From contig NZ_CP036250.1 in NCBI RefSeq assembly GCF_004300825.1, positions 1,612,001 to 1,676,000 on the forward strand: 64,000 nucleotides of DNA, in the 5' to 3' direction. Source of the DNA: Egicoccus halophilus. GTDB taxonomy: Bacteria; Actinomycetota; Nitriliruptoria; Nitriliruptorales; Nitriliruptoraceae. The translations under genes and the position numbers were made by a program. Positions 12,085 through 20,343 of this stretch are shown here, piece after piece. Under the pieces are notes generated by a model. The model was not told where the DNA came from. It ran no database searches and was given only the letters and a program-made list of their open reading frames with translations. Numbering within the stretch: the first letter of the stretch is position 1; each line of letters opens with the position of its first letter.

Positions 12085-13265
12085 GTGCCCGAGCTCTCCG
12101 ACGCCTACTACGTCGACGGCGTCCGTCTGCCCATCGGGCGGGCCAAGGACACCGGCTACTACGCCGGCACCCGCGCCGACGACCTGTCCGTACGTGCCAT
12201 CCGTGCGCTGCTGGACCGCAACCCGTCCGTGCCGGCCGACCGGATCGACGACGTGGTCTGGGCCGCGACCGCCCAGGTCGGTGACCAGGGACTGACCCTG
12301 GGCCGGTCGCTGGCGATCCTCGCCGGACTCGGCAAGCAGGTCCCCGGCTACGCACTCGACCGCATGTGCGCCGGCGCCCTGACCGCCATCGTCAACGGGG
12401 CCAACGCCATCCGCGTCGGCGCGCAGGACCTCGTGCTCGCCGGTGGCGTGGAGCACATGGGCCACCACCCGATGGGGGCCGAGGTCGACCCGAATCCGCG
12501 GTTCCTGTCGGACCGCCTCGTCGACGGCTCCGCCCTCGTGATGGGCAACACGGCCGAGAACCTGCACGACGAGTTCCCCGCGGTCACGCGCGAGCGCTGT
12601 GACGAGTACGCGCTGGGGTCGCAGGAGCGGGTCGGCAAGGCGCAGGCCGACGGTGCCTTCGACACCCACGTCGTGCCGGCCACGGTGTGGTCGGCCGAGG
12701 ACGGCTGGCGGGTCGTGCGGGTCGACGAACACCCCCGGCCGGGCACCACGATGCAGGACCTGACCAAGCTGCGCTCGCCGTTCCGCCCCGGCGGGTACGT
12801 CACCGCCGGCAATGCGGCCGGCCTCAACGACGGCGCCGGCGGCGTGCTGCTCGCGTCGGGGACGGCCGTCGACGAGTACGGGCTGACGCCGACCATGCGC
12901 ATCCGCGACTACGTGTTCGTCGGCGTCGAGCCCGAGACGATGGGGTCGGGTCCGATCCCGGCCACCGAGAAGCTGCTCGCACGCCGGGGCCTGTCGATCG
13001 ACGACCTCGACGTCATCGACATGAACGAGGCCTTCGCGGTCCAGTGCGTCGCCTTCCTCGACCACTTCGGCCTGCCGCTCGACGCGCCGCACGTCAACCC
13101 TACGGCGGGGCGATCGCCATGGGCCACCCGCTGGCGTTCTCCGGCGCGCGGCTCGCGATGGAGGTCGCCACCTACTTCCAGCGCACCCCCGACGCCCGGC
13201 TCGGGCTGACCACCATGTGTGTCGGGCTGGGCATGGGCGCCGCCGTGCTGTGGGAGCGGGTGTGA
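12085..13265 (+). pseudogene. fadA: acetyl-CoA acyltransferase (thiolase, FadA-like), frameshifted
   Basis: Beta-ketoacyl-CoA thiolase, last step of fatty acid beta-oxidation, broken by a one-base deletion. From GTG at 12085 the frame reads a normal thiolase (YYVDGVRLPIGRAK; nucleophile Cys95 in DRMCAGALTA; MNEAFAVQCVAFLDHFGL) up to HVNP at 13099. The next codon would be TAC, but only three Cs are present (13098-13100), so the frame turns to out-of-register sequence ending at 13209. In the +1 frame the family sequence resumes at once: YGGAIAMGHPLAFSGARL with the catalytic His, then TMCVGLGMGAAVLWERV with the second active-site Cys, stopping at 13265. One extra C would restore a roughly 393-residue enzyme. 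The partner fadB-like gene follows and looks intact, so a sequencing error in a C-run is as likely as a true mutation. Confidence 0.88.
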
Positions 13266-13316
13266 CCCCCTCCGGACCCGCGGCACGCACCACCTCGACC
13301 TCTCTGGGAGTGACCG

Positions 13317-15425
13317 ATGTCTGACGACGCCAACTCGACGGCCACCCGCGACCGGGTGTACACGCGCTTCAAGCTCACCTACGACGACTCGCCGACGGCC
13401 GGCCGGCTCGCGATCCTGACCATGGACAACGGTCGGGACCACACCAAGCCCAACACCTTCGGGGCGCAGGCCCTCGCGTCGCTCGACGAGGCCCTCGACG
13501 AGTTCGAGACACAGACCGACGTCAAGGGACTGCTGCTCACCGGCAAGCAGTTCATCTTCGCCGTCGGCGCCGACCTGACCCAGTTCACCGGCATGGACGC
13601 CGAGGCTGCCCGTGCGGGCGGCGAGGGCGGTCATGCCGTCTTCGCCCGCCTGATGGCGCTGCCGTTCCCGACCCTGGCCGCCATCAACGGCGCCTGCATG
13701 GGTGGTGGACTCGAGATCGCCCTGCACTGCGACTACCGCACCGTGTCGACCGGCGCGGCCGCGATCGCGTTCCCGGAGGTGTTCCTGTCGATCGTTCCCG
13801 GTTGGGGCGGCACGCAGCTCGCCCCCCGGGTCGTCGGTGCCCGCAACGCCCTCGACGCCATCGTGGTCAACGCGCTCAACAACAACAAGGTGATGAAGCC
13901 CCGGGAGGCCTTCGAACGCGGGTTCGCCGACCGGCTGATCGACTCGGCCGTGTTCCTCGACGAGTCGCTCGCCCTGCTCGAGCGATTGGTGACCGGGCAG
14001 GAGACCATCGAGCGTCCGGGGGCCGACGGGGTCGACCCGACCGAGGGCCTCGACGAGGCGCTGACCGACGTCCGCGCGTTCGTCGACGCGAAGGTGCACG
14101 GCGCCACCCGCGCGCCGTACCTGGCGCTGGAGCTGATCGAGTTCGCCGCCCGTGGTGGTGACCTCGACGAGGGCCGCCGCAAGGAGTCCGAGGCGCTCGC
14201 GCAGCTGCTGCCGGCCGACCAGGCCCAGGCGTCGGTCTACGCGTTCGACCTGGTGCAGAACCGGGCGAAGAAGCAGCCCTGGCGACCCGACGCACCGCCA
14301 CGCCGGCTGTCGAAGGTGGCCGTGGTCGGTGCCGGCCTGATGGGTGCCCAGCTCGGTGCCCTGCACCTGCAGCGACTCGAACTGCCGCTGGTGCTGAAGG
14401 ACATCGACGAGGGCGTTCTCGACCGCTGCCGCGAGCACGTCGAGGGCGAACTCGACAAGCAGGTGGCCAAGGGCCGCCTCAAGCCCGGCAAGGCCGCGTT
14501 CCTCAAGGGGCTGGTCACCTACACCACCTCGTACGACGACGTCCGGGGCGCCGACTGGGTGATCGAGGCCGTCCTCGAGCGCATGGACCTCAAGCAGGCC
14601 ATCTTCGCCGACCTCGAGGAGGTGCTCGACGAGGGCGCCGTCCTGGCCACCAACACCTCGTCGCTGTCGGTGGGGGAGATGGCGGCGAAGCTTGCGCACC
14701 CGGAACGGGTCGTCGGGTTCCACTTCTTCAACCCGGTGGCGGTCCTGCCGCTGGTCGAGGTGATCCGCCCCGAGGGCGTGTCCGACGCGGCGATGGCGAC
14801 CGCCTTCGACGTGGCGAAGAAGCTGCGCAAGACCGGCGTGCAGTGCGCCGACCGGCCGGCGTTCATCGTCAACCGGTTGCTCAGCCGCTTCAACGGCACC
14901 GCCGTGCAGGCGTTGCGGCGCGGCAACGACTTCCGCGAGATCGACGAGGCGGTCAAGGGCCTCGGGCTGCCGATGGGGCCGTTCGAGCTGTTCGGCCTGG
15001 TCGGGCTCCAGGTCGCGTTCCACACCGCCGAGACGCTCGCCGAGGCCTTCCCCGACCGGTTCGTGATCGACGACAACTTCCGCGCCATCGCCCACGCCGA
15101 CGTGCCGGGGATCTACGACTGGTCCGCCGGCGGTGAGGTCTTCGCGGCGGTGCGTGCGGCCGTCGAGGTGGACGCGGACGCGACGCCGATGAGCGCCGAC
15201 GAGATCCGCCGGGTGGCGCTCGAGGCAGCCGCCGACGAGTGTGCGCGGATGCTCGACGACGGCACGGTCGCCGACGCCCGCGACATCGACACCGGCATGA
15301 TCCTCGGTGCGGGCTTCCCGTTCTTCCTCGGTGGGCTGTGCCGACACCTCGACCAGACCGGAATCAGCCAGGCCGTCGCCGGCCGTCCCCTGGTCACCGC
15401 CGAGGACCACGCCCAGACCCCCTGA
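13317..15425 (+). CDS. fadB: fatty acid oxidation multienzyme (enoyl-CoA hydratase / 3-hydroxyacyl-CoA dehydrogenase)
   Basis: 702-residue bifunctional enzyme carrying out hydration of enoyl-CoA and NAD-dependent oxidation of 3-hydroxyacyl-CoA. The crotonase domain (about 20-270) has the oxyanion segment NGACMGGGLEIALHCDYR and both catalytic Glu positions (GGGLE and AFPEVFLS). The NAD-binding domain starts at VAVVGAGLMGAQLG (about 335). The dehydrogenase motif TNTSSLSVGEMA and the catalytic His in GFHFFNPV follow, then two C-terminal 3HCDH domains with FIVNRLLSRF. The ATG at 13317 follows a GGGAG ribosome binding site, 51 bases after the thiolase end. The fadA-fadB order forms a two-gene operon for long-chain fatty acid breakdown. 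Confidence 0.95.
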   Translation: MSDDANSTATRDRVYTRFKLTYDDSPTAGRLAILTMDNGRDHTKPNTFGAQALASLDEALDEFETQTDVKGLLLTGKQFIFAVGADLTQFTGMDAEAARAGGEGGHAVFARLMALPFPTLAAINGACMGGGLEIALHCDYRTVSTGAAAIAFPEVFLSIVPGWGGTQLAPRVVGARNALDAIVVNALNNNKVMKPREAFERGFADRLIDSAVFLDESLALLERLVTGQETIERPGADGVDPTEGLDEALTDVRAFVDAKVHGATRAPYLALELIEFAARGGDLDEGRRKESEALAQLLPADQAQASVYAFDLVQNRAKKQPWRPDAPPRRLSKVAVVGAGLMGAQLGALHLQRLELPLVLKDIDEGVLDRCREHVEGELDKQVAKGRLKPGKAAFLKGLVTYTTSYDDVRGADWVIEAVLERMDLKQAIFADLEEVLDEGAVLATNTSSLSVGEMAAKLAHPERVVGFHFFNPVAVLPLVEVIRPEGVSDAAMATAFDVAKKLRKTGVQCADRPAFIVNRLLSRFNGTAVQALRRGNDFREIDEAVKGLGLPMGPFELFGLVGLQVAFHTAETLAEAFPDRFVIDDNFRAIAHADVPGIYDWSAGGEVFAAVRAAVEVDADATPMSADEIRRVALEAAADECARMLDDGTVADARDIDTGMILGAGFPFFLGGLCRHLDQTGISQAVAGRPLVTAEDHAQTP

Positions 15426-15502
15426 CCCGCGAATCGCCACGCCGGGCCGCGTGCGGGCGGTCCGGTCGGCGTCCGCCCGCGGCCGCCCCCGCGCGACGGC
15501 AC

Positions 15503-15542
15503 ACGTGCGTCCTGGTCCGAACCACCGGTCCAGGACGCACGT
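15503..15542. terminator. strong hairpin downstream of fadB
   Basis: ACGTGCGTCCTGG (15503-15515) pairs perfectly with CCAGGACGCACGT (15530-15542), with a 14-base loop that itself can partly pair. There is no T-run, as is usual in high-GC genomes. It may end fadB transcription, but it is also the first member of the palindrome field that surrounds the next gene. Confidence 0.55.
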
Positions 15543-15752
15543 GCGTCGGGGGCGCCTCCGTGCGTGCGTCCTGGTCCGGATCTCGCCGGCCGGGGACGCA
15601 CGTGCGTCGGGCCTGGCGCCTTCGGGGGCCTGGCGCCTTCGGGGGCCCTGGCGCCTTCGGGGGCCTGGCGCCTTCGGGGGCCCTGGCGCCTTCGGTGGGG
15701 CCTCGTTGCGCTTTCCGGGTCAGCGCCCGTTGCGCTTTCCGGGTCAGCGCCC
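15503..15752. repeat. palindrome and tandem-repeat field, 3' side of DUF559 gene
   Basis: The noncoding stretch 15426-15743 holds three repeat types. (1) The 14-base palindrome GACGCACGTGCGTC at 15534-15547 and 15595-15608, with a half-copy at 15503. (2) Five tandem copies of CTGGCGCCTTCGGGGGC starting at 15613, 15630, 15648, 15665 and 15683 (alternating 17/18-base spacing). (3) Two 24-base copies starting GTTGCGCTTTCCGGGTC at 15705 and 15729, the second running into the 3' end of the DUF559 gene. No gene is supported in this stretch. Confidence 0.85.
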
Positions 15753-16664
15753 GCCGGCGCGACGCGTGGCACGCAGCTCGAGGCACGTGCGGAGCACCGC
15801 GACGAACTCCGGCCACTCGCGGTGGAACATCTCCCACGTCAGCCCGAGCACGAGCCACTGGTCGCCGGCCGCGGCGATGGCGTTCTGCCGCTCCACGTCA
15901 CGCTTCAGTTGTGCCGCGCTGGCGTGGAAGCTGAACCCGAGGCACTCGACGGCCACACCCTGTGCGAGCCACACGAGATCGAAGAACCGGGGCCCGAGGT
16001 GCGTCTTTACCGCCTCCTGCTGACGGTCGGGCGCCAGTCCCTCCTCGCGCAGTCGTCCGACGGCGTGGAACTCGAAGCCCGAGTCCGAGCCGTCGTCCTG
16101 CAACTCCGAGACGAGTGCAGACAGTCGGCGACGCCCGGGGAACCGTTGGTCGCGCTCGAGCAGCGCGGCGACCTCGGCGAGGATCGCCCGGTCCCGGACC
16201 CGCGCGTCGATGACGAGGTTGCGCAAGCGCGCCGCGTCGGCACGCCGGGCCAGCTCGCGCAGCATCCGAGCGGCCGTGACCACCGCGACGCCATCGATCG
16301 TCGTGCGGTCCACGGCCGGCAGCGACCGCGTCCGACGTGCGACCAGCTGTTGGGTGGTGATGTCGCCGACACCGACCGGACGCAGCAGTTCGACGCGGGC
16401 GGGGGCGGCTCGGAGCAGGCCGTGGAGGTTCGCTGCCGTCCAGCCCGTGGCGACGCTGCCCGCCACGCCCCGCGTCGCACCGTAGGCACGGGCCACCCCG
16501 GAGGCCGGAGCTCCGGGCAGCAACCAGACGCCGGGGGCCACCATCCGCCATCGCTCACGCTGCGCCTTCGACTGCAGCGTCTGCCGCGGGATCCCGGCCA
16601 TCGGCGCGTCCGCGAGACACACGACCCCGTGCCGCGCGATCCGGTGCAGTTCGTACCATCCCAT
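15744..16664 (-). CDS. AbiEi-like / DUF559 (Vsr-fold endonuclease-like) protein
   Basis: 306-residue protein of a family common in actinobacteria. The N-terminal part (about 1-110; ELHRIARHGVVCLADAPMAGI, RWRMVAPGVWLLPGAP) resembles the AbiEi-type antitoxin winged helix. The C-terminal part (about 205-300) is DUF559-like, related to very-short-patch-repair endonucleases: FFDLVWLAQGVAVECLGFSFH carries the expected acidic residue, followed by KRDVERQNAIAAAGDQWLVLGLTW. Molecular function is not established; no AbiEii toxin partner is present. The ATG at 16664 begins the conserved region; the longer upstream frame is repeat DNA. The gene sits alone, flanked on both sides by the ACGCACGTGCGT palindromes. 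Confidence 0.8.
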   Translation of the reverse strand: MGWYELHRIARHGVVCLADAPMAGIPRQTLQSKAQRERWRMVAPGVWLLPGAPASGVARAYGATRGVAGSVATGWTAANLHGLLRAAPARVELLRPVGVGDITTQQLVARRTRSLPAVDRTTIDGVAVVTAARMLRELARRADAARLRNLVIDARVRDRAILAEVAALLERDQRFPGRRRLSALVSELQDDGSDSGFEFHAVGRLREEGLAPDRQQEAVKTHLGPRFFDLVWLAQGVAVECLGFSFHASAAQLKRDVERQNAIAAAGDQWLVLGLTWEMFHREWPEFVAVLRTCLELRATRRAGGR

Positions 16665-16757
16665 GCCTGGCAGTCTTGCGGACGCACCGCCGCAGCGACC
16701 GCCCGGCAGGCATCTCACGGTGGACAACCGCACCGCGGCCGGCCGGCCCGCGGCCTG

Positions 16758-16870
16758 GACGCACGTGCGTCGAAGCACGGGTCCGTGCGGATGAGGACGC
16801 ACGTGCGGATCGTCGGTCCACGCACGTGCGTCGAAGGACGGGTCCGTGCGGATGAGGACGCACGTGCGTC
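16758..16870. repeat. palindrome field with 61-base direct repeat, 5' side of DUF559 gene
   Basis: Within the gap 16665-17036, GACGCACGTGCGTC occurs perfectly at 16758-16771 and 16857-16870 and with end mismatches at 16796-16809 and 16819-16832. A longer unit (16761-16807) is repeated at 16822-16868 with one mismatch, a 61-base period that includes GGGTCCGTGCGGATGAGG. The palindrome is the same one found on the other side of the DUF559 gene. Apart from these and the gltA terminator hairpin I see no gene in the gap. Confidence 0.85.
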
Positions 16871-16979
16871 GGCCAAGGGCCGGCCGGGAGGCGGGGGTAG
16901 GCGCGCAGGTGAGAGGAGGGCGGCCAACACGCGTGAGGGGAGCGCGGTGAACCGGCGTGAGAAGGCCGGTGGGGACGTC

Positions 16980-17008
16980 GACGGCCGGCGCCTGGGGCGC
17001 CGGCCGTC
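16980..17008 (-). terminator. hairpin after citrate synthase
   Basis: Perfect 13-base stem GACGGCCGGCGCC / GGCGCCGGCCGTC with a TGG loop, 28 bases past the gltA stop on the minus strand. No U-tract; a very stable GC hairpin of the kind that ends genes in this genome. Confidence 0.7.
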
Positions 17009-17036
17009 GCCGAGTGCGTGGGTGGAGCGCTTCCGG

Positions 17037-18329
<1,293 letters not shown>

Positions 18330-18453
18330 CGGGCAGGGGTCTCCTGGTAGGTCGAGAGCGGCGGGGATCACCCCCGAAACTAGCGGGCGCGTCGCCCGAC
18401 CGCGTTCTCGGGGCTCGGCCGGGGAGGCAGACGCCGACGGTGGTCCGGGCGCG

Positions 18454-18951
18454 TCAGGCCGAGCCGGTGTCCCGCGCGCGCTCGGCGATGCGCTGCAGCG
18501 CGGCGGCGAGCACGCGGGCCTCGTCCTCGTCGAGCAGGGACGTGAAGTGCTCGTCGACCCCCCGCAGGTGCGTCGGAGCGGTCGCCTTGAGCGTGGCGAA
18601 CCCGTGCTCGGTCAGCTCCGCGAAGGTGCCGCGACGGTCGTCGGGGCAGGCCGCCCGTCGCACGAGCCCCTCCGACTCCATGCGATCGACCAGCCGGGTC
18701 AGGCCGCTCTTGGACAGCAGCACCGCCTCGGCGAGCTCCTGCATGCGCAGGCGCTGGTCGTCCGCCTCCTGCAGGTGCACCAGCACGTCGTACCAGGCCA
18801 GCGGCAGGTCCACCTCGTCACGCAACTCGCGGGCGAGGACCTCGGTCACGCGCGCGTGCGCCTCGAGGAACGCCCGCCAGGCCGCCAGGCGTTCGGCGGG
18901 GATCCGGCCCGGGCGGTCGGTCGGGGAGGTCGCTGCGGTGCTCGTGCTCAT
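18454..18951 (-). CDS. MarR-family transcriptional regulator
   Basis: 165-residue winged-helix repressor, dimeric DNA-binding protein usually responding to phenolics, oxidants or lipids. LAWYDVLVHLQEADDQRLRMQELAEAVLLSKSGLTRLVDRMESEGLVRR, read across about 50-100, is the classic MarR HTH and recognition helix; the wing follows with DDRRGTFAELTEHG. The ATG at 18951 is supported by a TACGCT -10-like hexamer eight bases upstream (minus strand 18960-18965), so the mRNA is probably leaderless. No obvious target gene is next to it. Confidence 0.92.
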   Translation of the reverse strand: MSTSTAATSPTDRPGRIPAERLAAWRAFLEAHARVTEVLARELRDEVDLPLAWYDVLVHLQEADDQRLRMQELAEAVLLSKSGLTRLVDRMESEGLVRRAACPDDRRGTFAELTEHGFATLKATAPTHLRGVDEHFTSLLDEDEARVLAAALQRIAERARDTGSA

Positions 18952-18959
18952 GGCGGCGC

Positions 18960-18965
18960 AGCGTA
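18960..18965 (-). promoter_or_regulatory. -10 element (TACGCT) of leaderless MarR gene
   Basis: TACGCT on the minus strand, eight bases before the ATG at 18951. It fits the TANNNT -10 consensus of actinobacteria and leaves no room for a ribosome binding site. Confidence 0.5.
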
Positions 18966-19036
18966 CCCCGCGCCGCGGGGCGCGGTCCGCGAAGGCCGAC
19001 GCGACCGCGCCGATGTCCCGGCCCCCAGCATGCCGG

Positions 19037-19876
19037 TCAGCCGACCGTGTCGTCCGCTCCGGCGTCCTGGACCGTGACGGTGCCGGTGGCCCCGGACGGC
19101 TGACAGAGCGGGCACCAGTACACGAGGCGCTGCTGCTCACCGAGATGTCCCGACGCCACCGGGATCCCGCAGCGTCGACAGGGCTGGGCGCCGCGGCCGT
19201 ACACCCACAACGTCCCCGGTGGTGCGCCGGTCACGGTCGTGCGCTCGGCGGCGTCGAGGTTGGCGCGCAGCAGCCGGCCGGCCGTGGCGAACAGGGCGTC
19301 GACCACCGTGTCGGGCACCGTCCCGAGCACGGCGTGCGGGTCGACGCCGTGGAGGAACGCGACGTCGCAGCGGTAGACGTTGCCGATCCCGCACGCGACG
19401 GTCTGGTCGAGCAGTACCTCGCCGATCGCACGCGACGGGTCCTGGCGGGCGACGCGTTGGCGCACCTCGTCGAGGTCGGGTGCGGGGTCGCACAGGTCCG
19501 GACCGAGCCGTCGCAGGGCGGGATGACGGCGCAGCCCGGACTGGTCGAGGATTTCGACGACCGGTGCGGCGAAGCACACCGCCACCGCACCGGGGACCGC
19601 CAGCACGACCCGGGCCGCCCGCGGCGACTTCCGCCACCGCTCACCCGGCCGGTAGACGTGCCACGAACCGGTCATGCGCTGATGGGTGTGCACGACCAGG
19701 CCGTCGGAGGTGGTGATGAGCAGGTGCTTGCCACGGGCCTCGACCCGTTCGACGGTCGCGCCGATCGCCGGTAGCGGCGGTCGGACACGCGGGACCTCGA
19801 CGCGGGTCAGCGGCTTGCCGACCAGCACCGGGCGCAGCGCCGCGGCCGTGCGATGAATCGTGTCTCCCTCGGGCAT
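19037..19876 (-). CDS. nei: endonuclease VIII-like DNA glycosylase (Fpg/Nei family)
   Basis: 279-residue base-excision repair enzyme that removes oxidised bases and nicks the abasic site. The N-terminus MPEGDTIHRTA has the catalytic Pro2 and Glu3; starting with PEGDTI rather than PELPEV marks the Nei rather than Fpg branch. The H2TH motif is in the centre (GEVLLDQTVACGIGNVYRCD, about 160-180). The C-terminal zinc finger CRRCGIPV...YWCPLC (about 238-262) carries four cysteines. The ATG at 19876 follows a TACGCT element six bases upstream, so it is leaderless. It lies downstream of, but is separated by hairpins from, the histone gene. Confidence 0.95.
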   Translation of the reverse strand: MPEGDTIHRTAAALRPVLVGKPLTRVEVPRVRPPLPAIGATVERVEARGKHLLITTSDGLVVHTHQRMTGSWHVYRPGERWRKSPRAARVVLAVPGAVAVCFAAPVVEILDQSGLRRHPALRRLGPDLCDPAPDLDEVRQRVARQDPSRAIGEVLLDQTVACGIGNVYRCDVAFLHGVDPHAVLGTVPDTVVDALFATAGRLLRANLDAAERTTVTGAPPGTLWVYGRGAQPCRRCGIPVASGHLGEQQRLVYWCPLCQPSGATGTVTVQDAGADDTVG

Positions 19877-19882
19877 GAACTC

Positions 19883-19888
19883 AGCGTA
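19883..19888 (-). promoter_or_regulatory. -10 element (TACGCT) of leaderless nei
   Basis: TACGCT on the minus strand with a six-base spacer to the ATG at 19876; no Shine-Dalgarno sequence fits in between. Transcription would start at or next to the A of ATG. Confidence 0.55.
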
Positions 19889-19946
19889 CGACGCGTCGGC
19901 GACCCGCCACGGCGCGCACCACCGCCCCGGCAACGCCGACACACGC

Positions 19947-19977
19947 GACGAGCCCCCGCACGCGGCGGGGGCTCGTC
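19947..19977 (-). terminator. 13-bp hairpin between histone and nei genes
   Basis: GACGAGCCCCCGC pairs perfectly with GCGGGGGCTCGTC around a five-base loop (ACGCG). It is the second of two hairpins downstream of the histone gene. Confidence 0.7.
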
Positions 19978-20008
19978 GGTGTCCGGTGGCCGGCGGAAGG
20001 CCGGCCGA

Positions 20009-20039
20009 CGGTGGGATGCGGCGTGAGCCGCTCCCACCG
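20009..20039 (-). terminator. 13-bp hairpin directly after histone stop
   Basis: CGGTGGGA-T-GCGGC / GCCGC-TCCCACCG with a GTGA tetraloop and one bulged T, starting ten bases past the histone stop codon. With the following hairpin it should insulate nei from histone transcription. Confidence 0.75.
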
Positions 20040-20048
20040 ACGCTGCTC

Positions 20049-20225
20049 TCAGAGGTCGTACGGACGCAGGGTGCCGCGGCCGTTCTCCTTGGCACGCGCA
20101 GCGGCGTCCTGGAGCAGCGCGTTGATCTTTTCGTTGAGCGCGTCGGGAAGGCTCGAGTCCATCCGCAGCTCGAGGCCCTTGACGGCCTCCTTCACCTTGC
20201 TCTGCACGATCAGCGATTCCGCCAT
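20049..20225 (-). CDS. bacterial histone-fold protein (DUF1931/HBb type)
   Basis: 58-residue basic protein that matches the bacterial single-histone-fold family (DUF1931; Bdellovibrio Bd0055 is a studied member). VQSKVKEAVKGLELRMDSS aligns with the first helix and loop, LPDALNEKINALLQDAAARAKENG with the long central helix, and GRGTLRPYDL with the C-terminal R-x-T-x-x-P-x-D-L signature that in histones packs loop 2 and helix 3. Bacterial histones dimerise and bend or coat DNA in the nucleoid. The ATG at 20225 has an AAGGAGA ribosome binding site at ideal spacing, and two strong hairpins follow the stop: features of a highly expressed small gene. It is separated from lhr by 118 bases. Confidence 0.85.
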   Translation of the reverse strand: MAESLIVQSKVKEAVKGLELRMDSSLPDALNEKINALLQDAAARAKENGRGTLRPYDL

Positions 20226-20343
20226 GACGGTCTCCTTCGGTGTGAATTTCGGGAGCGGACCGGCCGGGGACCATAGAACCCGTGCTGCACACAACGCCAG
20301 CACCCGACCCGCGCCGAAGGGGCCCGGCCACGCGACGGGCGGC

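Noticed and set aside
13098-13101. Programmed ribosomal frameshift in the thiolase gene
   Set aside because: There is no slippery heptamer, stimulatory hairpin or family precedent; a missing base explains the break exactly.
12909-15440. 843-codon minus-strand frame opposite fadB
   Set aside because: Mirror of the fadB codon pattern; composition is His/Arg/Gly/Val-rich as expected from reading GC-rich codons backwards, with no ribosome binding site or motif.
15613-15752. CRISPR array
   Set aside because: Repeat spacing is 17-18 and 24 bases with no unique spacers between copies, and no cas genes are nearby; these are simple tandem repeats.
16758-16870. CRISPR-like pair of repeats
   Set aside because: Only two units and the 'spacer' is itself almost identical; fits local duplication of a palindromic element.
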